Origin: Flavobacterium branchiophilum NBRC 15030 = ATCC 35035
GTDB taxonomy: Bacteria; Bacteroidota; Bacteroidia; Flavobacteriales; Flavobacteriaceae
Length of the DNA stretch: 55,464 nt
Assembly: GCF_002217205.1 (NCBI RefSeq)
Contig: NZ_MUGT01000014.1
Span: 1-55,464, forward strand
Direction of reading: 5' to 3'
The notes under the pieces were generated by a model that was not told where the DNA came from, made no database searches, and worked only from the letters and a program-made list of their open reading frames with translations. Positions 8,102-15,818 of this stretch are shown here, piece by piece (the stretch's first letter is position 1; each line of letters begins with the position of its first letter). The position numbers and the translations under genes are program-made.

Positions 8102-9394
8102 ATGAAATATCATCTTATTGACAATCAGTTATTTATAAAAAACAGAGCCAAATTTGTTGCTCAAATGAAACCCCATAGTGTTGCGGTTTTCAATTCAAAC
8201 GACATCTATCCAGTATCGGCAGACAGCACTTTGCCATTTGCACAACATCGGGATATTTTTTATCTTTCGGGAGTAGATCAAGAGGAAAGTATTTTGCTTT
8301 TGTTTCCAGACGCTCCTTATCCAGAGCATCGAGAAATGTTGTTTTTAAGAGAAACCAACGAGCATATTGCCGTTTGGGAAGGCGAAAAACTAACCAAAGA
8401 AGCCGCTCAACAAGTTTCGGGTATTCAAACCATACATTGGCTGCAGGATTTTCATAAAATTTTGAACGAAATGATGACTTATTCTGAAATAATGTACATC
8501 AATACCAACGAACATTATCGGGCAGCAGTAGCTACTGAAACCCGTGAGGCCCGTTTTGTAAAATGGTGGAAAGAAGCTTATCCTGCACATCAAGTTGCTA
8601 AGAGCAACCCTATTTTGCAAAGGATTCGATCTGTCAAAGAGCCTGAAGAGTTGGCCTTAATTCAAACGGCTTGTAACATTACTGAAAAAGGGTTTCGTCG
8701 TTTGCTTTCTTTTGTAAAACCCAATGTCATGGAATATGAAATTGAGGCCGAATTGATTCATGAATTTGTCCGCAATCGTTCCAAAGGATTTGCCTATACC
8801 CCAATCATTGCATCGGGCAAAAATGCCAATGTGTTGCATTATATAGAAAACAATCAACCGTGTTTGGCGGGCGATTTGATATTGCTAGACGTTGCTGCAG
8901 AATATGCTAATTACTCTAGCGATTTAACCCGAACAATACCCGTTTCGGGTCGTTATACCGATCGTCAAAAAGCGGTTTACAACGCCGTTTTGAAGGTGAA
9001 AAATGAGGCAACAAACCTATTGCAGCCGGGTGTTTTGTGGAAAGAGTACCACCTTGAAGTGGGTAAAATAATGACTTCGGAGCTGCTAGGATTGGGACTT
9101 TTGGACAAAGCCGATGTACAAAACGAAAATCCTGAAAAGCCCGCTTATAAAAAATATTTTATGCACGGTACTTCACATCATTTGGGCTTAGATACTCATG
9201 ATTATGGCTTGTTGCACGAACCTATAAAACCCCACATGGTGTTTACCGTAGAACCTGGCATATATATACCCGAAGAAGGTTTTGGTATTCGATTGGAAGA
9301 CAATGTGGTTGTACAAGAGCATGGAAATCCTTTTAATTTAATGCAAAATATTCCTATTGAAATTCAAGAAATTGAACATTTGATGCATGCATAA
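8102..9394 (+). CDS. pepP: Xaa-Pro aminopeptidase (M24B, PepP-like)
   Basis: A 430-aa cytoplasmic metallopeptidase that removes N-terminal residues before proline. The N-terminal AMP_N domain (about 1-150) precedes the pita-bread catalytic domain. The metal ligands are visible: D263 and D274 (LLDVAAEY, SSDLTR), H359 (TSHHLGL), E384 (TVEPGIY) and E399 (IRLED). The length fits E. coli PepP. It has its own promoter and is followed 30 nt later by a dispersed 3'-end repeat that probably serves as terminator. There is no signal peptide. Confidence 0.94.
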   Translation: MKYHLIDNQLFIKNRAKFVAQMKPHSVAVFNSNDIYPVSADSTLPFAQHRDIFYLSGVDQEESILLLFPDAPYPEHREMLFLRETNEHIAVWEGEKLTKEAAQQVSGIQTIHWLQDFHKILNEMMTYSEIMYINTNEHYRAAVATETREARFVKWWKEAYPAHQVAKSNPILQRIRSVKEPEELALIQTACNITEKGFRRLLSFVKPNVMEYEIEAELIHEFVRNRSKGFAYTPIIASGKNANVLHYIENNQPCLAGDLILLDVAAEYANYSSDLTRTIPVSGRYTDRQKAVYNAVLKVKNEATNLLQPGVLWKEYHLEVGKIMTSELLGLGLLDKADVQNENPEKPAYKKYFMHGTSHHLGLDTHDYGLLHEPIKPHMVFTVEPGIYIPEEGFGIRLEDNVVVQEHGNPFNLMQNIPIEIQEIEHLMHA

Positions 9395-9425
9395 AAATGC
9401 TGTTGTTTGTAGCATTTTCCGTTAG

Positions 9426-9600
9426 GGATAGTAGTGAAAATCCTTTTAGAAGCCTCCCAGCCCCAAAAAGGGGTATGTTATTTTGCACGAATATAGTTTC
9501 TGAATGTGATTTTAAAAAAATATAATTTCACAATATTATATTTCTTTTGGAGTTCAAAGAACGTTGCTTGAAACGGGTAACCCGACCCTTGTGGGAACGT
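9426..9600 (+). repeat. Dispersed 3'-end repeat, copy 2 (longest)
   Basis: Starts about 30 nt after the pepP stop codon with GGATAGTAGTGAAAATCC. The first part (9426-9510) is the inverted counterpart of 1-104. The second part (about 9522-9590) is the inverted counterpart of about 50432-50499, sharing the core TTTCTTTTGGAGTTCAAA. A C-rich/G-rich hairpin (AGCCCC and GGGGTA near 9460-9475) lies between. It fills most of the 349-nt gap between pepP and the converging gene. A short reading frame across it (9547-9732) is not credible as a gene. Confidence 0.75.
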
Positions 9601-9680
9601 CCAAAAAACATTGAGGCTAGTTTAGCATTTAGCCCTAAAAATGATGCCTGTTTGAATGACATTAGCTATTGTAAAAAAAA

Positions 9681-9730
9681 AAACACCTTTTGTTTTGGTT
9701 ACTACATCCAAAAACAAAAGGTGTTTTTTT
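9681..9730. terminator. Strong bidirectional terminator hairpin
   Basis: AAACACCTTTTGTTTT (9681-9696) pairs perfectly with AAAACAAAAGGTGTTT (9711-9726) around a 14-nt loop. It is flanked by an A-run on one side and a T-run on the other. It lies just after the stop codon of the gene at 9744 and also faces transcription from pepP. Confidence 0.85.
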
Positions 9731-9743
9731 GATTGTGCTAGGT

Positions 9744-10289
9744 CTAAAAGCGATAACCAATAGATATGCCGCCACGCCCCACATATTTGTAATCCAACTC
9801 TTTTGATTTTGGGTTGAATAAATTGCGACCAACACCAGAACTAATTTCAAAAAATATTCCTTTTTTATTGATCCATTTTCCTCCGATACCAAATCCTAGT
9901 GCAAAATCGGTTGATTTTTCGGGTTTGAAAGTATAGTAATTGTAATTGCCGTTTTCATAAGTATAAGCCAAATAATCTTTGCCTTGCTGTGTATTGAGCA
10001 TTCCAAATCCTTCAAAGAAAAAACCGGCTGCGGGTTTTTTTCCAAAATACATTCTATAATAAGTTGTCAATCCAAAAACCTCGGACGTATCTTCGCTGTT
10101 TGCAAACATTAAGGAAGCACCAACACCCGAATCTTCGTTGAGTAATCGTTCATAAGAGGCGTCAAAAGCACCTAAAACGAGGTAGAGAGCATTTAATTTA
10201 AGTTCGTTTTTTTTTGAAAAATTATCTTTTTGTTGAGCTACTACTACACTTGAAATAAGAAGTGTAAGTAAGATGAATTTGTTTTTCAT
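9744..10289 (-). CDS. DUF3575-like secreted/outer-membrane protein
   Basis: A 181-aa protein with a signal peptide (residues 1-18, ending VVVAQ). A beta-rich domain follows that repeatedly alternates glycine and aromatic residues (GFFFEGFGMLN, DFALGFGIGG) and ends in GISIGYRF, a terminal aromatic residue typical of outer-membrane barrels. It resembles DUF3575 proteins of Bacteroidota. It has a promoter element at 10331-10338 and a strong terminator, so it is monocistronic. Function unknown. Confidence 0.75.
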   Translation of the reverse strand: MKNKFILLTLLISSVVVAQQKDNFSKKNELKLNALYLVLGAFDASYERLLNEDSGVGASLMFANSEDTSEVFGLTTYYRMYFGKKPAAGFFFEGFGMLNTQQGKDYLAYTYENGNYNYYTFKPEKSTDFALGFGIGGKWINKKGIFFEISSGVGRNLFNPKSKELDYKYVGRGGISIGYRF

Positions 10290-10330
10290 TTTTAAAAAAA
10301 TTAAGTTGTAAGTTTGTTTTATAATAAGTA

Positions 10331-10338
10331 CAAAAGTA
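10331..10338 (-). promoter_or_regulatory. -7 element for the DUF3575-like gene
   Basis: TACTTTTG on the minus strand, 41 nt before the ATG at 10289. Confidence 0.45.
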
Positions 10339-10377
10339 TTAAAAAAAACTTTTATCTATCATATTTATCTATTAAAA

Positions 10378-11427
10378 TTATAAAAATTCGCTATTTTCCC
10401 AACCCCTGGCTTTCAAAGGGATTTTAGTATTGGCTCGTGTAATCAAATGAATACCGTCTGATTGGGGCAGGATATGCCCAATAATACTAAAATTTGGGTT
10501 GCCTTTAATTTTGTCGAAATCCGTAATTTGAATAGTAAATAAAAGTTCAAAATCCTCGCCTCCACTCAAGGCCACGGTGGTACTATCGAGGTTAAATTCT
10601 TCGCAAGTGTTCATAAACTGCGGGTCGAGTGGCAATTTGTCTTCATACAAATGGCAACCCACTTGAGATTGTTTGCAAAGATGCAACACTTCCGAGGCCA
10701 AACCGTCTGAAATGTCTATCATGGCCGTTGGCACTATCTCTAGAGCATGAAGGAGCGTTCGAACATCTGTTCGGGCTTGTGGCCGAAGTTGCCTTTCTAT
10801 TAAATAAGCATAGGCTTCCAAGTCGGGTTGCACGTTTGGATTTACAAGAAACACTTGTTTTTCTCGTTCTAGCACCTGAAGCCCCATATATGCGGCGCCA
10901 ATATCGCCAGAAACTACTAGTAGATTAGTGTCTTTTGCCCCATTTCTATAAACAATTTCGGCCTCATTTGCCATGCCCAATGTGGTAATACTTATGATAA
11001 GCCCTTTTTGTGAACTTGTTGTTTGTATGCCCACAAGGTCTAATGTATAATCTAAAGTGGCTCTTCGGATTCCATCAAAAAGGTCGTCGAGAGCCTCGAG
11101 GGTAAAACGGTTTGAAACGCCTACCGAGACTGTAATTTGAGTTGGGCGGGCGTTCATGGCAGCTATATCCGAGAGGTTGGCCACTACGGCTTTGTAACCT
11201 AGATGTTTGAGCGGCATATAAGCCAGGTCAAAATGAACCCCTTCTATCAACAAATCATGTGCAACAAGGGTTTTTTGATGATCAAAATCCAATACGGCAG
11301 CATCGTCTGACATGGCGTTTGTTGTAGAGGGTTGAGAAGGGCAAAAAGGTTGATTCAAATGATGGATAAGAGCAAATTTGCCCATTTTTTCTAATGTTGT
11401 GCGTTGTGGATTTTTATCTTGAATCAT
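10378..11427 (-). CDS. thiL: Thiamine-monophosphate kinase ThiL
   Basis: Phosphorylates thiamine monophosphate to thiamine diphosphate with ATP. The 349-aa protein has the AIRS-like fold. Metal and phosphate motifs are seen: DDAAVLD near 40, DLLIEGVHFDL near 55, and MIDISDGLASE and LSGGEDFELLF in the C-terminal half. The ATG at 11427 (MIQDKNPQ) was preferred to the in-frame ATG at 11550, because the extra 41 residues are basic, unlike the family, and would cover the promoter at 11454-11461. No TPP riboswitch is visible in the short leader. It is divergent from the glycan locus. Confidence 0.93.
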   Translation of the reverse strand: MIQDKNPQRTTLEKMGKFALIHHLNQPFCPSQPSTTNAMSDDAAVLDFDHQKTLVAHDLLIEGVHFDLAYMPLKHLGYKAVVANLSDIAAMNARPTQITVSVGVSNRFTLEALDDLFDGIRRATLDYTLDLVGIQTTSSQKGLIISITTLGMANEAEIVYRNGAKDTNLLVVSGDIGAAYMGLQVLEREKQVFLVNPNVQPDLEAYAYLIERQLRPQARTDVRTLLHALEIVPTAMIDISDGLASEVLHLCKQSQVGCHLYEDKLPLDPQFMNTCEEFNLDSTTVALSGGEDFELLFTIQITDFDKIKGNPNFSIIGHILPQSDGIHLITRANTKIPLKARGWENSEFL

Positions 11428-11453
11428 GGCAATTACAGTTGATTTTTTGGGTA

Positions 11454-11553
11454 CAAATATACAAAGTATCTTCTTATAAAGCGGACAGCCCCAAAAGCGT
11501 TTTTGGAATTTTAAATAATAAATACGTTTCTGTTTGATTTTTTTATACATTTG
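11454..11553. promoter_or_regulatory. Divergent -7 elements for thiL and the glycan locus
   Basis: Minus strand: TATATTTG at 11454-11461, 27 nt before the thiL ATG. Plus strand: TACATTTG at 11546-11553, 53 nt before the GT4 ATG at 11607, just upstream of a purine-rich GGAGG (11555-11559) that is too far from the start to be a normal ribosome-binding site. Confidence 0.45.
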
Positions 11554-11606
11554 CGGAGGTAATAAAAACGGGATGTTATGAAAACTCGAGTAAACAATGA
11601 TGATAA

Positions 11607-12680
11607 ATGAAAATAGTATTAGACAACATTATTTTTTCTAATGTAAATAATGGTGGCGTTTCAAATTATTGGTTTGAACTTATCAAATATATAGAGAATC
11701 AAGATATTGAAGTTACTTATATAGAAAATCAAAAAATGGAGTCTAATTTTCATAGAAATCAATTGAATATTTCTAGTGAAAAAATATTTAAAACAAAATA
11801 TCAAAAATGGAATAGGTTATTGCCAATAGATTATAACATTGAAGATGAAATCATATACCATTCTAGTTATTATAGAGCATTGACCCATGCTAAAAATGCT
11901 ATAGAAATAACAACCGTACATGATTTTATACATGATTTTTTTTCTCCAATATACAAAAGAAAACTTCATAATTATATTAAATATGCTGCAATAAAAAGAA
12001 GCAAAGGCGTTATTTGTGTTTCTAACAATACTTACAAAGACATGCAACGATTTTGTCCAACAAAACCTCATCAACAAACTGCTGTTATTCCAGTTGGGGT
12101 TAGTGATGATTATTTTCCGAAAGAAAATACTCTACAAGATTTTGCCCAATTAAAAGAATGGAATATTGAAAAAAATGGATATTTATTGTTTGTTGGAGGA
12201 AGAGTTAATTATAAGAATTTCGATTATGTATTGGAAGTTATCAAACACACTCATTTCAAACTTGTTGTAGTTGGCGGTGGCCGTTTTAATAAAATAGAGT
12301 TGAAAAAAATGACTTCAATATCTAGTGCTATTTTACATTTGGATAATGTGTCAAATGCCCATTTGAACTTGCTTTATAACAATGCATTTGCATTGATTTA
12401 TCCTTCTAAATATGAGGGTTTTGGCATTCCTATAGTAGAAGCCATGAAATCTGGTTGTCCTGTAATTGGTTTTAATCAACCCATAATTAAGGAAATTGTT
12501 GCAGATGCTGCTTTATTGCTTAATCATTTAGACCCATCGGCATACATTTATTTTGAAAATTTATTAAATAAACAAACGTATAGAAACGAAATAATAGCAA
12601 AAGGGATTGAAAATTCTAAAAAATACAGTTGGACTAAATGCAGTAAAGAGACTTTAGAATTTTATCAATCATTAAGTTGA
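11607..12680 (+). CDS. Family 4 glycosyltransferase
   Basis: A 357-aa cytoplasmic GT-B enzyme, probably transferring a sugar to the lipid-linked glycan. The C-terminal nucleotide-sugar site shows the GT4 E-x7-E pattern in EGFGIPIVEA (near 270-280), preceded by ALIYPSKY. The N-terminal domain carries the glycine-rich SNVNNGGVSNYW. It is the first gene of the glycan locus. It overlaps the end of the next gene tail-to-tail by 16 nt, so it has no room for its own terminator. The donor and acceptor cannot be read from sequence. Confidence 0.88.
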   Translation: MKIVLDNIIFSNVNNGGVSNYWFELIKYIENQDIEVTYIENQKMESNFHRNQLNISSEKIFKTKYQKWNRLLPIDYNIEDEIIYHSSYYRALTHAKNAIEITTVHDFIHDFFSPIYKRKLHNYIKYAAIKRSKGVICVSNNTYKDMQRFCPTKPHQQTAVIPVGVSDDYFPKENTLQDFAQLKEWNIEKNGYLLFVGGRVNYKNFDYVLEVIKHTHFKLVVVGGGRFNKIELKKMTSISSAILHLDNVSNAHLNLLYNNAFALIYPSKYEGFGIPIVEAMKSGCPVIGFNQPIIKEIVADAALLLNHLDPSAYIYFENLLNKQTYRNEIIAKGIENSKKYSWTKCSKETLEFYQSLS

Positions 12681-13894
12681 TGGTATTGATATTTATGGTT
12701 GAAATAATAAGTAAAAAATAGTAGGTTGAAAAAAAACACTCCATTTTGTCTGTAGAAAAAGTCTTCGGTAAAATTCAAAATAAAAATATTTAGCATGATA
12801 ATAGAACAGAGTAACTGGTTGTATTTGTAAATAAAATTAGTAATTTTGAATACCCATATAAAATATATACACAGCCCTAAAAGGCCACTTGACAAAAGTA
12901 TATAAAAGAAATAGTTGTGCGTTAATTTAGGATTTTTATAAAAATCGGAATCGTATTTGCTTTTGTAACAATCTAATAATTCCGTCTGAAGTTGGGCAAA
13001 ACCAACACCAAATAATAAGTTGGGTTTTGCAACATCTACACTACATTCAAAAATGGCTCGTCTGATGTTTGTAGAGTCGTAAGATTTTCCTTGAGGTTTA
13101 GAGCTATAAGACTCTACCAATTCTACAAACCTTTTTTCTACACCAGGAACATTATAACCAAAAATACCAAAACATGTAATGAATATAAAAAACACCAAGT
13201 ATCGTAAATACTTGGTTGAATGAAGTTTAAATAAAATGATGTAAGATATTAAGATAAAAATAAAGATAATATTTATTTTGACGGATAACATGAAAGTGAT
13301 AGTAATATAAAAAACAACGTATATCATTTCCGAATATTTTTTTTGGTAAATGAATTTTATAAATGAATTGAAAATACATAAAATTAATATCGATGTAAAA
13401 TAAGTAGGATGTATCCTAAAAATTGGAATTTCGTTGTAAACAAAATTTCTAAATTTAGGAACTTTATAACTATATAAAAATAAATCGAAAAAACTATATT
13501 GATTTAGGAATAATACAATATAAGTAATACAAATAATAAGACAAACATATTTTAATAAATTCAAATATAAGGTAACATTTTTATTTGTAAAAAAATTTAT
13601 AGGTATATTGTTAAAAATAAAAGGTATTAAAAAGAAATATAGTGCATTTTTAATAGGAGTTAAATCGCTGAAGTTGGTCATTCTTAATATACAAAAAATA
13701 AGAATTATCCAAAAAGGTATGCTGTATATAATGATATTTTTATCAAAATTAAATTGTTTTTTTTTATATTGAACAAAAAGACAAACTAAACTTGTGATTA
13801 TGAAAATGGCATTGTTTATATTCTCTTTAAAGAAAGGAAAACAAAAAAACAAGCAAAACAGAATAAATAAAAAATTATTAATAAAATTGTTCAT
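12665..13894 (-). CDS. O-antigen ligase-like membrane protein (WaaL/Wzy_C type)
   Basis: A 409-aa protein with about ten to twelve hydrophobic helices and a large periplasmic loop (about residues 255-330). Within the loop are NLLFGVGFAQLQ and later KLTHNYFFYILLSSGLLGL, the H-N-x-G-x-x-G pattern typical of O-antigen ligase family proteins. It would join or polymerise undecaprenyl-linked glycan at the periplasmic face. The locus has a second such protein at 14585; this one looks more ligase-like. It is convergent with the GT4 gene. Composition is very AT-rich. Confidence 0.78.
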   Translation of the reverse strand: MNNFINNFLFILFCLFFCFPFFKENINNAIFIITSLVCLFVQYKKKQFNFDKNIIIYSIPFWIILIFCILRMTNFSDLTPIKNALYFFLIPFIFNNIPINFFTNKNVTLYLNLLKYVCLIICITYIVLFLNQYSFFDLFLYSYKVPKFRNFVYNEIPIFRIHPTYFTSILILCIFNSFIKFIYQKKYSEMIYVVFYITITFMLSVKINIIFIFILISYIILFKLHSTKYLRYLVFFIFITCFGIFGYNVPGVEKRFVELVESYSSKPQGKSYDSTNIRRAIFECSVDVAKPNLLFGVGFAQLQTELLDCYKSKYDSDFYKNPKLTHNYFFYILLSSGLLGLCIYFIWVFKITNFIYKYNQLLCSIIMLNIFILNFTEDFFYRQNGVFFFNLLFFTYYFNHKYQYHQLND

Positions 13895-13911
13895 GCTATA
13901 AAAAATATTAA

Positions 13912-13919
13912 TACTTTTG
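13912..13919 (+). promoter_or_regulatory. -7 element for the orphan lipoprotein
   Basis: TACTTTTG lies 29 nt before the ATG at 13949. Confidence 0.45.
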
Positions 13920-13948
13920 CAAAGTTAATATTTTAATTTAAACAAAAA

Positions 13949-14464
13949 ATGAAAAAAATAATTGGTTTAGTTTTATCTGCTTTGATAATTGTTTCCTGTG
14001 GAAAAGAAAAGAAAACAGACTCTGAACAAGAAACCCTTGAAGTGAGTGGGGATAAATTTACTTTAGAAATAGAAGGAATTTATGAAAAAGACGATAGTTT
14101 GATTGTTTTTTATGAAAACGAAGGTTTTTTTGTACATGATAAACCTACAAGTGTGAAAGTAAAGGGGTCTCCATTAAATCAAAAAATAATTGTGGATATG
14201 CCAAAAAATATTTTTCCAAGTAACTTTAAAATTACTGTAAGTACTAATAAAGATCAGAAAAATTTATTAATTTCAAATGTAACCATCAAAAATGGCAAGT
14301 TATTAATTGATGGTAGTAATGATAAATATTCTAAATTATTTGCTACTGATGAATCATTTTCATGGGATGAAAAAAATTCTAGATTTACATTAAACCATTC
14401 TAATAAATATCCGCCATCATTTATAGGAACAAAAGAGTTAATAGGTTTATTAGCCACCGAATAA
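13949..14464 (+). CDS. Hypothetical lipoprotein in the glycan locus
   Basis: A 171-aa protein with a lipoprotein signal peptide: a hydrophobic stretch followed by IVSCGKEKK with the lipobox Cys at residue 17. A mature beta-rich domain of about 140 residues follows, with no family I recognise. It is transcribed alone from its own promoter element and ends in a strong terminator. It is opposite in direction to the two polymerase/ligase-like genes that flank it. A link to the glycan system is suggested only by position. It could equally be an unrelated insertion. Confidence 0.75.
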   Translation: MKKIIGLVLSALIIVSCGKEKKTDSEQETLEVSGDKFTLEIEGIYEKDDSLIVFYENEGFFVHDKPTSVKVKGSPLNQKIIVDMPKNIFPSNFKITVSTNKDQKNLLISNVTIKNGKLLIDGSNDKYSKLFATDESFSWDEKNSRFTLNHSNKYPPSFIGTKELIGLLATE

Positions 14465-14484
14465 AATACACCCTGTATAAATAG

Positions 14485-14520
14485 AAAAGCTGTTCATATC
14501 ATAAATGAACAGCTTTTTTT
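14485..14520 (+). terminator. Rho-independent terminator after the lipoprotein gene
   Basis: AAAAGCTGTTCAT (14485-14497) pairs perfectly with ATGAACAGCTTTT (14505-14517), followed by a T-run. It lies 20 nt past the stop codon and could also serve the wzy-like operon from the other side. Confidence 0.9.
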
Positions 14521-14584
14521 GTATTATATCAAATAAGTTGTAGGGATTATAACACCAAATACACATATAATTTGTGGAATTCTT

Positions 14585-15778
14585 TTAAATCTGGGCTTTT
14601 CTAACATTTATAACTTCATAATATATTAGCCATATAAAGAAAAAGAATTCGGGCGGAAAGTAATGCCCGTCTCGAAATAGTTTTAATAAAATATAAATAA
14701 TCAACCCTTGAGATAAATAAAATTTTTTGTTTAAAAAATACTTTTTGGAATGCCATAAAAACATAATTACCACAAATATTCCAATATAGCCTATTTCAGA
14801 TGCCATTCTTGTAAATAATGAATTGGCATCGTTTGCATTTGTATCTGCTCTTTTCATGACATATAAATATTTTGGAGGTGACATTCTGTGAAAATAAACA
14901 TTTTTATGAACATATACATGGCTTCCAATGCCACTACCAAATGGGTGATCCTGCAGGTTTTGATTGGCAATAAATACATTACTTAATAATGCATAGGAAC
15001 TCAAATTTGTATATTCTTTAAATTTTCCGGTATTGACGGCATTTAACGACTCTATTGTATCATCAACTCTTAACTTAAAAAAATTATATTCATTGTAAAT
15101 ATATACAAAGGTTATTAAAATAAATGGTATCGAAATTAATAGGAATAATATTCTTTTTAATGAAATATTAGGTAAAATAAAAATTAAAGCTATCCCTAAA
15201 TATCCAAGTGAGGAACTAGAAATAATTAAGGTTATAAAAATTATCAAAAACGGAATGTAGTTTTTTATTTTTAAGTAGTAATAACAAGCCGGAATGACTA
15301 CAATGGCATAATGTGCTGGCTCTGTAAATATGCTACATAATCGCTGATCGCCCTGGGGATTAAATGAAATACCCATAAAATACATTGGATAAGCAATAAT
15401 TGCTGCCCATAAACTCATTTTTAAGTATATTTTTTTTATAATAATAAAATCAAACATCGGAATGAAATTATAATAATAAACGCCAATGATAGATATGCCA
15501 ATGATTTGAGCTAAAGCATAATTTGGAGGAATACCAATAATGATATTTGCAATCAAAGCGTGTATTAGAAGCGATACTAATACGATTAAAAAGTATTTAT
15601 TAATATGTATGGTTTTATTTATTAAAAAAACCAAAGTATAATTTAAAATTATAATTAGGTATAATAATTTTAAATCTATAATAAAATGAAAAAAAAAGGC
15701 TTCGGTAAAAACTGCAAAAATAGATGAATACAATAAATATTGCTTTAAATTATAATTCAATTTTTTTGATACAACCAT
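14585..15778 (-). CDS. Wzy-like O-antigen/polysaccharide polymerase
   Basis: A 397-aa integral membrane protein with about ten to twelve helices. It contains the CSIFTEPAHYA segment (near residue 148) and a late loop with DHPFGSGIGSHVYVH followed by ANDANSLFTRMASEIGYIG. The G-x-G-S and N-x-x-x-R-x-x-x-E-x-G pattern is typical of Wzy-type polymerases of Gram-negative glycans. It would link repeat units on undecaprenyl diphosphate at the periplasmic face. It is last in a six-gene minus-strand run, 40 nt after the GT-C gene. Confidence 0.8.
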   Translation of the reverse strand: MVVSKKLNYNLKQYLLYSSIFAVFTEAFFFHFIIDLKLLYLIIILNYTLVFLINKTIHINKYFLIVLVSLLIHALIANIIIGIPPNYALAQIIGISIIGVYYYNFIPMFDFIIIKKIYLKMSLWAAIIAYPMYFMGISFNPQGDQRLCSIFTEPAHYAIVVIPACYYYLKIKNYIPFLIIFITLIISSSSLGYLGIALIFILPNISLKRILFLLISIPFILITFVYIYNEYNFFKLRVDDTIESLNAVNTGKFKEYTNLSSYALLSNVFIANQNLQDHPFGSGIGSHVYVHKNVYFHRMSPPKYLYVMKRADTNANDANSLFTRMASEIGYIGIFVVIMFLWHSKKYFLNKKFYLSQGLIIYILLKLFRDGHYFPPEFFFFIWLIYYEVINVRKAQI

Positions 15779-15818
15779 AGATGTGTATGATTAGGGAATA
15801 TGTTATTATTTTAGCTAA

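Noticed and set aside
9426..9600. Possible tRNA or small structured RNA gene
   Set aside because: No cloverleaf, T-loop sequence or CCA end can be drawn; the segment is better explained as the dispersed repeat.
9547..9732. Short plus-strand reading frame of 61 codons
   Set aside because: It lies within the dispersed repeat and the terminator hairpin, starts at TTG and encodes no recognisable domain.
11428..11550. Longer N-terminus for ThiL
   Set aside because: It would cover the promoter element at 11454-11461 and add basic residues not found in the family.
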